From the NCBI GenBank assembly GCA_023512135.1, contig JAIMAG010000008.1, positions 43,395-107,394 on the forward strand: a stretch of 64,000 nucleotides of DNA. The letters run 5' to 3'. The stretch is from Terriglobia bacterium (GTDB lineage Bacteria; Acidobacteriota; Terriglobia; Acidiferrales; UBA7541). Both the position numbers and the translations under genes were made by a program. A model generated the notes under the pieces. The model ran no database searches, was not told the DNA's origin, and saw nothing but the letters and a program-made list of their open reading frames with translations. Every line of letters starts with the position of its first letter. Position 1 is the stretch's first letter. This document shows, in pieces, positions 8,724 to 17,668 of this stretch.

Positions 8724-10019
8724 TCACTGCAACCGTCGGACTTCGGGAGCGACCACCGCGATCACCCCGGTCAGCACGAGCGCGAACCCGCTCGAAACAG
8801 CCAGCGCTGTCGGCGGCCCCCAGCGCTCGGCCAGGGCTCCGACCAGCAGGCTGCCCAGGGGCGTGAATCCCAAAAAAGCCATCGTGTGCATGCTCAGCAC
8901 GCGCCCGCGAATCCCGTCCGGTACCACTGTCTGAATCAGGCTGTTCACCGTGGCCACCGAGCTGACCATCGCTCCGCCCACAACGGCCAGCAACAATGCG
9001 GAAAGCAGAGGCTGCCGGGAAATGCAGAACAGCACCAGGGCGCTGAAAAACAACATGGCCGCCGCCAGCACCAGTGGCCCGCGACGCCGGTGCGACTTCC
9101 ACGCGGCTAGCTGCAGCCCGCCGAGCAGCGCGCCGGCACCCGCCGCCGCCACCAGGTAGCCGAGCCCGGTCGGCCCCACGTGCAGCACGTCGCGGGCGAA
9201 CGCAGGCATCATGACCAGGTAAGGCAGCCCGAACATGCTCACCATGGCCACCACGACCACCAGCATCAGGATGGGGCGATGGGTCCACACGTACCGAAAG
9301 CCTTCCACCAGCTCCGCCCGGAACGAATTGGCTGGCCGCGCTTCCCGCTCTGGAAATTTCACCTTCAGAATGGCGAACAGCAACGCCAGATAGCTGAGCG
9401 CATTCAGGAAAAAGCAGGCGGCCACGCCGACGGCGGCAATCAGAAAACCTGCTATCGAAGGGCCCAGCACCCGCGAAGTGTTGAATTGGATGGAATTCAG
9501 GGCAATAGCGTTCAGGGTGTCTTCCGGCTCGACCAGGTCCCGCAGGGCGGCCTGGTAGCTGGGTGCGTTCAGGGCCATCGTCGTGCCCGCAAGAAATGCC
9601 AGCACGATGATGATCGGCACCGTCACTGCTTCGCGCCACACCAGCACCGTCAGCGTCAGCGCAAGTGCCAGCATCGTACTTTGTGTCGTGAACAGCAGCC
9701 GCCGTCGGGGCACCCGGTCTGCCAGCACGCCGCCCGGCAGCGAGAACAGCAGCGCCGGCAGTTGCTGCGCGAATCCCAGCACGCCCAGCCACCAGGGAGA
9801 ATTCGTCAGCAGCAGCACCAGCCACCCCTGGGCCACGTTGTGCATCCAGGTCCCGATGTTCGAAACAAAGTTCCCGATCCAGAACAGACGGAAATCCGGA
9901 TGCCGCAGCGCGCGGAACCAGCCACGCTCGGGCGCCAGCAGCACATCCAGCGGCACGCGCGGGGCAGGGGCCGCCGGGGTCTCTACCCCCTGGGGAGGAT
10001 ACGCAGGATCGCGGGACAT
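8724..10019 (-). CDS. MFS exporter, EntS-like (MFS_3) family
   Basis: A 12-helix major facilitator protein of 431 residues. It opens with a short Pro-rich cytoplasmic tail, then HPDFRLFWIGNFVSNIGTWM, the first helix typical of the enterobactin-exporter-like group, and the loop LADRVPRRRLL between helices 2 and 3. I chose the ATG at 10017-10019 over a far longer open frame, because it shares its A with the stop of the upstream gene (TGATG) and matches family length. It is therefore coupled to the receiver-like gene. Likely exports a small molecule; substrate unknown. Confidence 0.88.
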   Translation of the reverse strand: MSRDPAYPPQGVETPAAPAPRVPLDVLLAPERGWFRALRHPDFRLFWIGNFVSNIGTWMHNVAQGWLVLLLTNSPWWLGVLGFAQQLPALLFSLPGGVLADRVPRRRLLFTTQSTMLALALTLTVLVWREAVTVPIIIVLAFLAGTTMALNAPSYQAALRDLVEPEDTLNAIALNSIQFNTSRVLGPSIAGFLIAAVGVAACFFLNALSYLALLFAILKVKFPEREARPANSFRAELVEGFRYVWTHRPILMLVVVVAMVSMFGLPYLVMMPAFARDVLHVGPTGLGYLVAAAGAGALLGGLQLAAWKSHRRRGPLVLAAAMLFFSALVLFCISRQPLLSALLLAVVGGAMVSSVATVNSLIQTVVPDGIRGRVLSMHTMAFLGFTPLGSLLVGALAERWGPPTALAVSSGFALVLTGVIAVVAPEVRRLQ

Positions 10020-10366
10020 CAGGCAGGGATTCCCTTCAGCAGGCTTTGGATTTTGGCGGCCACATCGCCGATACGCACCGGACGCGTCAACAGTTGATCC
10101 GCGTTCTCCAGTTTTGGTGTCGGCTCCAGGGCCGAGGCGACGACCAGGATCGGCGTGTGTCCGTGCAGACGGGCGCGCCAACGCGCCGCCAGCGGGTATT
10201 CCGAAGCTTCGACCACAATCATGCTGGGCCGGTGCTCGGCGTCCACGGCCTGTGCTGCATCTCCCACCGTCGCAAATCCGAGCGTCTCGATGCCCTGCTC
10301 GCGCAGCTCGGCACGCAGTCCGGAGCGCAGCATCCAGTCGGAACTGATCACAAATACGGTAGCCAT
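10019..10366 (-). CDS. Pseudo-receiver domain protein, 115 residues
   Basis: A single CheY-like fold with the active site eroded. Strand 1 reads VFVISSDW with only one acidic residue, the phosphorylation position in IVVEASE is Glu instead of Asp, and the usual Lys-Pro is RP (LLTRPVRIGD). Length fits one receiver domain. It should therefore be constitutive, or read out by binding, not by phosphorylation. Its stop overlaps the start of the MFS exporter by one base, so the two are made together. A role in setting exporter activity or level is inference. Confidence 0.7.
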   Translation of the reverse strand: MATVFVISSDWMLRSGLRAELREQGIETLGFATVGDAAQAVDAEHRPSMIVVEASEYPLAARWRARLHGHTPILVVASALEPTPKLENADQLLTRPVRIGDVAAKIQSLLKGIPA

Positions 10367-10449
10367 TTGTGCTCCACGGCTCTCGCGACGAGTATATCAT
10401 CCCGGACGGCGCACCGGCCCCTGCCCGGCTCAGGCGCATTGCTGGACGG

Positions 10450-10476
10450 TTGTCTCGGGGGCTGGTCTGCTACAAT
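10450..10476 (+). promoter_or_regulatory. Candidate promoter for the adaptor-TPR genes
   Basis: TACAAT at 10471-10476 is preceded by TGC, making an extended -10. A weak -35 (TTGTCT, 10450-10455) sits 15 bases upstream, short of ideal. Transcription would begin near 10483, only about ten bases before the adaptor ATG at 10494. Confidence 0.45.
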
Positions 10477-10493
10477 GTGACGGTTTGCTTGAC

Positions 10494-11741
10494 ATGTCGC
10501 AGCCGGTTACACAGTTTGCGCGCGCACGCGTCTGCTGTTTCGGTGGGTCGGTAGGGGTGTTAGTTGTTGCGCTGCTGCTGTTGGTCTCCTGCAATCGCCC
10601 GCCGGAAGTGGTGGTTGCCTCTGTCGAACGCCGTGACCTGAGCGCTTCGGTGTCCAGCAATGGCCGCGTAGAGCCGATTGACCCGGCGGTGCTGCGCGCG
10701 CTGTTTCCCACGTTTGTTGAGCGCGTGGTGGCGGTTGAGGGCCAGAAGGTTCGCGCGGGCGAGCTCCTGCTGGAGCTGGACGCCACCGAAGCGCGCGCGG
10801 AGCTGGCCCGCGCCCAGCAGGAGCTGATTGCTGCCGAGGAGTTGCTTCGTTCGGCCCGCGCCGGCGGCCCACCGGAGCAGTTGGCCCGGCTGGAAAGCGA
10901 GCTTCGCAAGGCGGAGGCGGAAACGACCCGCTTGCGCCAGCAGCAGGAAGCGCTCGAACGCTTGCTCGCCCGCCAGGCTGCTACCGAGGATGAAGTCGCC
11001 CGCGCCCGGCTCGCCCTCGAGCAGGCCGAAGCCGATCTTCACCGTCTCCGCCAGGAACGCGATGCGCTCGCCCACCAGGCCCGGGTGGATCGGGAACGCG
11101 CCGAACAGATGATTGCCCGCGCGCAGAGCGAAATCCGCTCCTGGCAGCAAAAGCTGCGTTCAGCGCGACTGACGGCTCCGATCAGCGGCACCGTCTATTC
11201 GCTGCCGGTCAAGGCCGGCGATTATGTCCGTACGGGCGACCTGCTTGCCGAAGTCGCTGATCTCTCGCGCATCCGCGTGCGGGCCTTTGTGGACGAGCCC
11301 GAGCTGGGCCCGTTGGCCGTGGGCCAGCGGGTCGAAATCACCTGGGAGGCTCTGCCGGGCCGCCGCTGGTTCGGCCAGACCACGCAAATCCCCAAACAGG
11401 TGGTTCCCCGCGGCACCCGCAGTGTCGGTGAGGTGCTCTGCTCCATCGAAAACCCGGCGGGTGAACTGCTGCCCAACACAAACGTCTATGTTCGCATCGT
11501 AGTAGAAGAACGCAGCCAGGTGCTGGTTGTGCCCCGACCGGCCGTGCAGGAGGAAGGCGACCAGCGCTTCGTCTTCGTCGTGCGGGACGGTCGGCTGGAG
11601 CGCCGCATGGTTCGGCTTGGCCTGGCCAGCACGCAATTCTACGAAATTCGCGAAGGGCTGCAGGAGGGCGAACTGGTCGCGCTGCCCGGTGCCGAACCGC
11701 TGGCAGCCGGCATGCGCGTCACGCCGCGAAGGCAGTCATGA
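10494..11741 (+). CDS. MacA/HlyD-type periplasmic efflux adaptor, predicted lipoprotein
   Basis: Membrane-fusion protein of 415 residues that would link an inner-membrane pump to an outer-membrane channel. The N-terminus has a hydrophobic helix ending LLVSCN, a lipobox. It continues with a split biotinyl-lipoyl region (VVAVEGQKVRAGELLLEL), a long coiled coil rich in Ala, Arg, Glu and Leu (about residues 100-220), the second lipoyl half (LTAPISGTVYSLPVKAGDYV) and a beta-barrel domain. The frame is open to 10155, but MSQ at 10494 gives the only sensible signal peptide. The stop overlaps the TPR gene start (ATGA). No partner ATPase is in the window. Confidence 0.9.
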   Translation: MSQPVTQFARARVCCFGGSVGVLVVALLLLVSCNRPPEVVVASVERRDLSASVSSNGRVEPIDPAVLRALFPTFVERVVAVEGQKVRAGELLLELDATEARAELARAQQELIAAEELLRSARAGGPPEQLARLESELRKAEAETTRLRQQQEALERLLARQAATEDEVARARLALEQAEADLHRLRQERDALAHQARVDRERAEQMIARAQSEIRSWQQKLRSARLTAPISGTVYSLPVKAGDYVRTGDLLAEVADLSRIRVRAFVDEPELGPLAVGQRVEITWEALPGRRWFGQTTQIPKQVVPRGTRSVGEVLCSIENPAGELLPNTNVYVRIVVEERSQVLVVPRPAVQEEGDQRFVFVVRDGRLERRMVRLGLASTQFYEIREGLQEGELVALPGAEPLAAGMRVTPRRQS

Positions 11742-12709
11742 AGTGGCCCGTCCCCGTTCTTCTCGCCGCTCTGCTCACCGCCGGACCGGCCGTTTCCGCC
11801 CAGCAGGAGCTGGAAACGGCCCGCCAGCAGTTTGAAGTCGGCCGCTACGACGCCGTCATTGCCACATTGACTGCTGCCCTGGCCAAGCAGCCCAACAATC
11901 CGGAATTTCATTTCTGGCTTGCCCGCGCCTATTTCGAACTCGACGACTACAACCGCGCCATTCAGGCTGCCGAACGGGCCGTCGCCCTTGTTCCCTCCAA
12001 TTCGGAGTTTCACTACTGGCTCGCTCGTGCCTACGGGCGCAAAGCTTCGCGCGAACGCAGTTTCTCGTACGCGAGAAAAACGAAGGCCGCGTTTGAAGAA
12101 GCCGTCCGCACCGACCCCAACAACATCGCTGCCCGCCGCGCGCTGGCCGAATACTACGCCCGCGCGCCGTGGATCGCCGGTGGCAGCGATGGCAAGGCCC
12201 GGGAGCAATGCCGCGCCGTCGCGCGCCTGGATCCCGTTGAAGGGCATCTCTGCTGGGCCACGTACTGGCTGGAAGCCGACGAAGCTGCGCGCGCCGAACA
12301 GGAATATCGTCGCGCCCTCGCGCTGCGACCCGACCGCCTTGAGTCTTACCTTGAGGTGATCGAGTTCTACGAAAGCCGCAACGATCCCGCCGCGATGGAA
12401 AACGTTCTGCGGGCTGCCGAGGCGCTGGAGACCACCGATCCCCGCTTGGACTACTACCGCGGTGTCGCACGCGTTCTGGCTGGAGATCGCCTCGAGCAGG
12501 CCGAACAGTTCCTGCAGAACTATCTGGCCCGCGCGCCGCGCCGCAATGACTGGCCTCCGCTCGCCGCCGCCCACGAATGGCTCGGCCGGCTCTACGAAAA
12601 GCAGGGTCGGCCGCGCGAAGCTGCCGAACGCTACCGCGCGGCGATCGAACTCGACCCCCGACGCGATTCTGCGCGCACGGCACTCCAGCGAATCGAAAGG
12701 AACCTCTAG
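11738..12709 (+). CDS. Secreted tetratricopeptide-repeat protein
   Basis: A 323-residue protein with a signal peptide (PVPVLLAALLTAGPAVSAQQ) and TPR repeats over almost the whole mature part. Clear repeats include FHFWLARAYFELDDYNRAIQ and FHYWLARAYGRKA, and the C-terminus has HEWLGRLYEKQGRPREAAE. TPR proteins are scaffolds for other proteins. It is translationally coupled to the efflux adaptor by a four-base overlap, so it may help assemble or regulate that pump in the periplasm. No enzymatic motif is visible. The 108 bases downstream, up to the convergent glycosyltransferase gene, hold no clear terminator. Confidence 0.85.
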   Translation: MKWPVPVLLAALLTAGPAVSAQQELETARQQFEVGRYDAVIATLTAALAKQPNNPEFHFWLARAYFELDDYNRAIQAAERAVALVPSNSEFHYWLARAYGRKASRERSFSYARKTKAAFEEAVRTDPNNIAARRALAEYYARAPWIAGGSDGKAREQCRAVARLDPVEGHLCWATYWLEADEAARAEQEYRRALALRPDRLESYLEVIEFYESRNDPAAMENVLRAAEALETTDPRLDYYRGVARVLAGDRLEQAEQFLQNYLARAPRRNDWPPLAAAHEWLGRLYEKQGRPREAAERYRAAIELDPRRDSARTALQRIERNL

Positions 12710-12817
12710 CCGGCGGAGAGCAAACTTAGCTGGCCGTCGCACCCGTCGCGCGGAAGTCTGCCGGGGTATTTGCGCGCACTGTGGTTTGTTGCTCGCCTTC
12801 GGAACGGCGGCTCGCTG

Positions 12818-14107
12818 TCACGCTTTCGATGAGCGTTCCACGTGCACCCGGCGCCAGACGGGCAGCAAATCCTCGACCAGTACGTCGCGCCAGCTGGGCC
12901 AGTGCTGTTCGATTCGCGCACGCGCCGCTGCTCCGATGGCGCGCCGTCGCCCGGCATCACGACACAGCGCGCCGAGCGTTTCGGCCCAGGCTTCTTCTTC
13001 AGCGCGGGCCACCGTGATGCCGTCCACGCCGGGTCGTTCGATCAGGGCAGCCGCTCCGCCCCGTGACGCTACAACCACCGGCAGGCCGCTCGCCATGGCC
13101 TCGAGCACCACGTTGGGGAAAATTTCCAGTTCCGAGGGCAGGGCAAAAAGGTCGGCACTGGCATACAGGCGCGCCAGAGTGGGCTGAGGCAACGGGCCGG
13201 TCAGCGTGAGCTTGGTCCCGAGAAGCTCGCGCAGCGCATCCCCCTGTCCGCCCCGGCCGGCAAATACCGCGTGGATGTGCTCGCCCCGCTCCAGAAGTCG
13301 GCGCACCGCTCGCGCCAGCAGCGTCACGTTTTTGTCTGGCGTCAGACGGCCCACATACAAAATGACGACTTCTGCGTCGTCGATTCCCCAGGTCTGCCGC
13401 AGCCAGCCGCGGTCGCGTCGCGCCGGATGAAACAACTGCCGGTCGATTCCGCGACGCAGCACCGAAGTGCGCTGCGCCGGCAGGACGACCGACCGGCTCC
13501 CCGCGTAGGCGTGCGAAGAAGTCAGCACCCAGTCGCACTGGTGCAGATAGTGCTGCAGACGACGGTCTTTGCGGGACCCGAATCGTTCTGCCCATTGTCG
13601 GTCTTCCACCAGCCAGCGCCCCAGCCGTCCGGTGCCGAACAACCGGTGCAAAATCTCCGCGGCATAGACGCGCGTGTATCCGGGCGTGTCCGTATGCAGC
13701 GATGTGACCAGGGGGCGTCCGTGCCGACGCGCGAACAGCAGCGCAGTCCGTGCCATGGCAAAGTACGCGTCGGTGGTGTGCAGCACATCATGCTTGCCCA
13801 GGCGCATCCACAGCTCAGGGTGGAAGGGGGCCAGGTCCGTGTGGTCGGCAATTCCGTCCAGAAAACCGAAGCGGTCCGTGCCCAGCACGGCCGGCAGCGT
13901 CTGATGGCGGGCGTGCGCGTGGACGGGGATGCAGCTCACCTGCTGCCCCAGCGAGTAGAGGGTCAGGTCCACCTCGTCGTCGGCCGCGACTGCTTCGGCC
14001 AACCGTTCCCACGACTTCACATGTCCGCCGGCTGCATCATACAGATAGAGGTCGAGCAGGACCGCCACGGAAAGCGGCTGGCGACGTGGCTGATGAATCT
14101 GCGTCAT
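12818..14107 (-). CDS. Glycosyltransferase family 4 (GT-B fold)
   Basis: A soluble, retaining glycosyltransferase of about 429 residues that would move a sugar from a nucleotide donor onto a lipid or glycan. The N-terminal half has the Gly-rich turn AAGGHVKSWERLAEA. The donor-binding half carries VVILYVGRLTPDKNV, then ELEIFPNVVLEAMASGLPVVV with the family's conserved Glu residues. I start at the ATG 14107; a GTG two codons earlier is equally open. The gene is on the opposite strand in the middle of an efflux cluster, which suggests insertion or rearrangement. Acceptor unknown. Confidence 0.88.
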   Translation of the reverse strand: MTQIHQPRRQPLSVAVLLDLYLYDAAGGHVKSWERLAEAVAADDEVDLTLYSLGQQVSCIPVHAHARHQTLPAVLGTDRFGFLDGIADHTDLAPFHPELWMRLGKHDVLHTTDAYFAMARTALLFARRHGRPLVTSLHTDTPGYTRVYAAEILHRLFGTGRLGRWLVEDRQWAERFGSRKDRRLQHYLHQCDWVLTSSHAYAGSRSVVLPAQRTSVLRRGIDRQLFHPARRDRGWLRQTWGIDDAEVVILYVGRLTPDKNVTLLARAVRRLLERGEHIHAVFAGRGGQGDALRELLGTKLTLTGPLPQPTLARLYASADLFALPSELEIFPNVVLEAMASGLPVVVASRGGAAALIERPGVDGITVARAEEEAWAETLGALCRDAGRRRAIGAAARARIEQHWPSWRDVLVEDLLPVWRRVHVERSSKA

Positions 14108-14142
14108 CGGCACTGCTGACCGCGACTGCCGGCCAGCGTTTT

Positions 14143-14151
14143 ACGATACCA
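14143..14151 (-). promoter_or_regulatory. Candidate extended -10 for the GT4 gene
   Basis: Minus-strand bases TGGTATCGT form an extended -10 about 36 bases before the glycosyltransferase start. No convincing -35 was seen. Confidence 0.3.
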
Positions 14152-14211
14152 GAACCCTGGCGCCGGCGCGGTTCCGAAGAGGTCATCCGGAAGGACGCTG
14201 CGCGCCAAGTC

Positions 14212-14220
14212 TGTTATATT
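14212..14220 (+). promoter_or_regulatory. Candidate extended -10 for the permease-TolC operon
   Basis: TGTTATATT is an extended -10, placing the transcription start near 14227 and giving a leader of about 47 bases before the permease ATG at 14274. The -35 is poor. Confidence 0.4.
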
Positions 14221-14273
14221 GATTCCTCGTTGCAGCGCCTGCGACCGGTTGTCGGCGAGAGGGCTCCGAAGCC

Positions 14274-15479
14274 ATGTTCAACCGCGAAATCATTCAGGTG
14301 GCACTCGACGCGCTCCGCGCCAACAAAACCAAGGCGTTTCTGACGGCCCTGGGTGTGGTGATCGGCAGCGCCTGCATCGTGCTTGTGGTCACCATCGCCC
14401 TCTCCGGCAAACAGTACATCATGGCGCAGATCGAAGGCATCGGCTCGAACATCGTCTATGCCAAACACATCCTGGAAGACCCGGAACAGCTTCTCACGGC
14501 CGCCAGCGACGAAATCACTCTGGAGGATATGGAAGCCGTCCGCCAGCAGATTCCCCAGGTCGTTGCCGTGGCCGGCACGCGGAACCTCCCCACGACCGTG
14601 GTTACCCCGGGCGGAGTCCGTCCGGTGGATTTGGTCGGGGTCACGCAGGAATTTCAGCGCATCCGCAACCTAGTGGTCCTCCGCGGACGCTTCCTCGATG
14701 CGCAGGATTTTGCCGCGCATGCCAAGGTCTGCGTGATTACCGAAGAACTCGCCCGCCGGGCCTTCCCTTACGAAGATCCGGTTGGCAAAGACCTCCGCGT
14801 CGGCGAGCTGCGCTTCACGGTGGTCGGCGTCTTTCGGGAACGCATCTCGACCTTCGGCCAGTCGGAAATCAAGGAAGAATCCGTCGTCGTCCCGTTGCCA
14901 GTGTTCAACTATTACACGGAAGAGGATTTCATCCGGGTGCTCTATGCGCAGGCGGCCCGACCGGAAGATGTGCCCTGGGTGACCCAGCGTGTCGAAGAAA
15001 TCCTGCGCAGCCGCCACCGGCCCGGGGCCACCTACCGCGCGCAGAATCTGACGGCGCTGCTCGAAACGGCCGGGAAGATTTCCCTTACGCTCACCATTGT
15101 CCTGTTGCTGATTGCGTTCATCGCTCTGGTGATCAGCGGCATCGGCATCATGAACATCATGCTGGTGACGGTCACGCAGCGCACCCGAGAAATCGGCATT
15201 CGCAAGGCCATCGGAGCACGTCGCCGCGAAATTCTTTCGCAATTTCTACTCGAAGCTTTGCTGATCAGTGGCTCCGGAGCCGTGGTCGGCATTCTGCTCG
15301 CCGTCAGCATACCCGCTCTGGTGCGCGCCTTTGTGCCGCAGGGATTGCCGGTGCCGATTTCGGGCCTTTCGGTTGTGGTGGCTTTCCTGGCCTCCTGTCT
15401 GACCGGTATCATCTTTGGTTACCTGCCCGCCAGCCGGGCAGCAAAACTTCCTCCCACGGAATCGTTGCGCTATGAATAA
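14274..15479 (+). CDS. MacB-like ABC transporter permease (FtsX domain, no ATPase)
   Basis: A 401-residue permease with one N-terminal helix (TKAFLTALGVVIGSACIVLVV), a periplasmic MacB core domain to about residue 245, and three C-terminal helices with the FtsX-type segment TQRTREIGIRKAIGARRREIL. This is the mechanotransmission type used in MacB and LolC. In MacB the ATPase is fused at the N-terminus, and here it is absent; no separate LolD/MacB-type ATPase gene lies nearby. The stop overlaps the TolC-like gene by eight bases. Together with the adaptor at 10494, the parts suggest a tripartite pump whose ATPase is encoded elsewhere. Confidence 0.9.
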   Translation: MFNREIIQVALDALRANKTKAFLTALGVVIGSACIVLVVTIALSGKQYIMAQIEGIGSNIVYAKHILEDPEQLLTAASDEITLEDMEAVRQQIPQVVAVAGTRNLPTTVVTPGGVRPVDLVGVTQEFQRIRNLVVLRGRFLDAQDFAAHAKVCVITEELARRAFPYEDPVGKDLRVGELRFTVVGVFRERISTFGQSEIKEESVVVPLPVFNYYTEEDFIRVLYAQAARPEDVPWVTQRVEEILRSRHRPGATYRAQNLTALLETAGKISLTLTIVLLLIAFIALVISGIGIMNIMLVTVTQRTREIGIRKAIGARRREILSQFLLEALLISGSGAVVGILLAVSIPALVRAFVPQGLPVPISGLSVVVAFLASCLTGIIFGYLPASRAAKLPPTESLRYE

Positions 15480-16788
15480 CCGCATTCGCATGGCGATGAC
15501 CCTGGTGCTGGTTCTGCTGCTCGGGGGGACAACCCCGGCACAGCAGCCTGAACTGGCACCCGAAGTGAAAATCGAGCGCATCTCGCTCCGCCAGGCGCTT
15601 GCCCTGGCCTTGCAGAACAGCCGCGAACTCGTCCTGGCGCGCATCCAGCATACCGTTGCGGAAAATCTGGCCGGTCTGAACCGCTCCCAGTTCCGGCCGA
15701 ATCTGTTCGTAGGGTCGGCCGCCGCCGCCACCCGCGGCCTGCCGGCCACACCCGGCGGTCAGGCGCCTTCCGTGTTCAACTTGGCGTACACGCAGACGCT
15801 GTTCGATGGCCCGCGCCGCGGTCAGCTCCGTGCCGCCGAAGAACGGGCGGAAATCCAGCGGCTGGCGGTGGAGCAGACCCGCGACGCAATCGTCATCGAA
15901 ACCGCTTCCGTTTATCTCGAGCTGGGCAAGGTGCGCCGGGCGCTGGATTTGCTCCGCGCCGAACGGGCCAGTGCTTCCCGGATCGTTCAGTACACAGAGC
16001 TTCGCGCCCGCGAGGGCCTCGAACTGCCCATCGAAGTCACCCGCACCCAGCTCCTGCAAGCCCGGATCGAGCAGGCCCTGGTGCAGCTCGAAGGCCGGGA
16101 AGAACTGCTCGAATCGCGCCTGCGTCAGTTGACCGGCATCGGCCCGGAGCGCCGCATCGAAGTGACGGCCGATGAGCTCCCGCTCGAAGCTGCTCAGCCT
16201 GTCTCCGAGCTCATCGCCGCCGCCCTGCAGAACAATCTCGAGCTGCGCCAGGCGGAACACGAACGCCGCGCCCGCCAGCTCCGTCTGCAGGGCGAACGCC
16301 AGGGCTTCTGGCCCTCCTTCGAATTCTTCAGCCAGTACAGCCTGCTCTCCCGGTTCAACAATTTCGACGATTTCTTCAACCGCTTCGAGCGCCACAACGT
16401 CAATGCGGGCATCCGCATCACCATCCCGATTTTCAGCGCGCGCACCAGCGCCGCTGCGCGCCTGGCCGAAAGTGAACTGGCCGAAGCCGATCTCGCCCTG
16501 CAGCAGCGCCGCGCCGCGCTCGAACTCGACGTGCGGCAGCAGGCGCGCCGCGTTCGTGAACAGGAAGCTGCCGGCGAAGTGGCCCGCCTGGAACTGAAAC
16601 TCGCTCAGGAATCGCTCCGTCTGGTTCAGTCCCGCTTCGAAGAAGGCCGCGCCAGCCTTCGCGAACTCGAGCAGGCCCGCCTGGACGAGCACAATCGCTG
16701 GCGTGAGTTCCTCGACGCCCAGTTTGAGCGCCAGAAGGCCCAGCTCGAGCTGCTCCGGCTGACCGGTCAGTTGAGCCGCCTCTTCTGA
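15472..16788 (+). CDS. TolC-like outer-membrane efflux protein
   Basis: The outer-membrane channel of a tripartite pump, 438 residues, about the size of TolC. A signal peptide (MAMTLVLVLLLGGTTPAQQ) is followed by two long alpha-helical repeats typical of the OEP family: LRQALALALQNSRELVLARIQ in the first and VSELIAAALQNNLELRQAEHE in the second. The chosen ATG at 15472 overlaps the permease stop by eight bases, so the pair is coupled; the frame is open further upstream, inside the permease gene. It would dock with the lipoprotein adaptor at 10494-11741. Confidence 0.9.
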   Translation: MNNRIRMAMTLVLVLLLGGTTPAQQPELAPEVKIERISLRQALALALQNSRELVLARIQHTVAENLAGLNRSQFRPNLFVGSAAAATRGLPATPGGQAPSVFNLAYTQTLFDGPRRGQLRAAEERAEIQRLAVEQTRDAIVIETASVYLELGKVRRALDLLRAERASASRIVQYTELRAREGLELPIEVTRTQLLQARIEQALVQLEGREELLESRLRQLTGIGPERRIEVTADELPLEAAQPVSELIAAALQNNLELRQAEHERRARQLRLQGERQGFWPSFEFFSQYSLLSRFNNFDDFFNRFERHNVNAGIRITIPIFSARTSAAARLAESELAEADLALQQRRAALELDVRQQARRVREQEAAGEVARLELKLAQESLRLVQSRFEEGRASLRELEQARLDEHNRWREFLDAQFERQKAQLELLRLTGQLSRLF

Positions 16789-16795
16789 GCCGCGA

Positions 16796-17242
16796 ATGCC
16801 GATGCCCATGCGCACCGCTTTCCCGCACGCCAGCCGGCCCGTGCGCCTCCGCCTGCGCACCTATGCTTTCATCCTCGCCTTGGTGATGTTTTCCTCGGTC
16901 GGCAATCTGTTCCTCAGCCTGGCCATGAAGCGCATTGGCGATCCGCACGCCTGGACGGCCACCGCTCTGTTCGAACACCTGCTGCGCATCCTCTCCAGCG
17001 GCAACATCTGGATTGGCATCGCTTTTCAGCTTCTCTTTTTTGTCTGCTATCTGACGGTGCTTTCCTGGGCCGATTTCAGTTTTGTCAAACCGAGCATGGC
17101 CATTGGCTACGCGCTGGTCACTCTGTTGGGGGCGCTGGTGCTGGGCGAGCCGGTCAGCTTGCTGCGATGGTTCGGTGTGGCGCTGATCTGCTCCGGAGTC
17201 GCGCTCGTTGCTCGCACCGATGTTCGTACGACGCCGTCATGA
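16796..17242 (+). CDS. EamA/SMR-type small membrane protein, half-transporter 1
   Basis: A 148-residue, four-helix membrane protein of the EamA/small multidrug resistance fold. Helices are visible at FILALVMFSSVGNLFLSLAM, IGIAFQLLFFVCYLTVLSWA, AIGYALVTLLGALVLG and LLRWFGVALICSGVALVA, the last being the conserved end of the fold. It overlaps the next, related gene by four bases (ATGA), so the products probably form a heterodimer. The layout recalls ArnE and ArnF, two SMR proteins that flip an undecaprenyl-linked sugar. A GT21 glycosyltransferase follows. Drug export is an alternative. Confidence 0.8.
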   Translation: MPMPMRTAFPHASRPVRLRLRTYAFILALVMFSSVGNLFLSLAMKRIGDPHAWTATALFEHLLRILSSGNIWIGIAFQLLFFVCYLTVLSWADFSFVKPSMAIGYALVTLLGALVLGEPVSLLRWFGVALICSGVALVARTDVRTTPS

Positions 17243-17613
17243 ACCTGCTTTCGACGATCTACCTGGCTCTTGTCGTGCTCGCCGGTACCGGCGGTCACCT
17301 GGCGACCAAGCAGGCGCTGCGCCGGGTCGGCGAAGTGAAACGCCTTCGCCCGGGCCCCATCCTGCGCATGCTTGCCCGGGTGATGCGCCAGCCCTGGTTC
17401 TGGACGGGCATTGTGCTGATGACCATTTCGTTTTTTTCGCTGCTCGCCCTGCTCGCTCGCGAACCGCTCAGCCTGGCGGTGCCGGCCACCGCTCTCAGCT
17501 ATGTGGTCGGCACGTTCGGCGCACGGTGGCTGCTCGGCGAGCAGGTCAGTCCTGCTCGCTGGCTTGGCGTGCTGCTGGTTTGCGCAGGTGTAACTCTGGT
17601 CTCGCTCGGCTGA
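17239..17613 (+). CDS. EamA/SMR-type small membrane protein, half-transporter 2
   Basis: A second four-helix protein of 124 residues, starting MNLLSTIYLALVVLAGTGGH. It shares the C-terminal pattern of its neighbour (SPARWLGVLLVCAGVTLVSLG against LLRWFGVALICSG). The ATG at 17239 overlaps the preceding stop by four bases; the frame is open a little further upstream but only inside the other gene. Paired half-transporters of this size usually work as a heterodimer. The next gene is a lipid glycosyltransferase, 55 bases away, which suggests transport of a lipid-linked sugar. Confidence 0.8.
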   Translation: MNLLSTIYLALVVLAGTGGHLATKQALRRVGEVKRLRPGPILRMLARVMRQPWFWTGIVLMTISFFSLLALLAREPLSLAVPATALSYVVGTFGARWLLGEQVSPARWLGVLLVCAGVTLVSLG

Positions 17614-17668
17614 ACCCGCGCGGCCCGCAGGGTTTGACCGGGCAGCAGGAGAGGGAAGGGAACACGGC

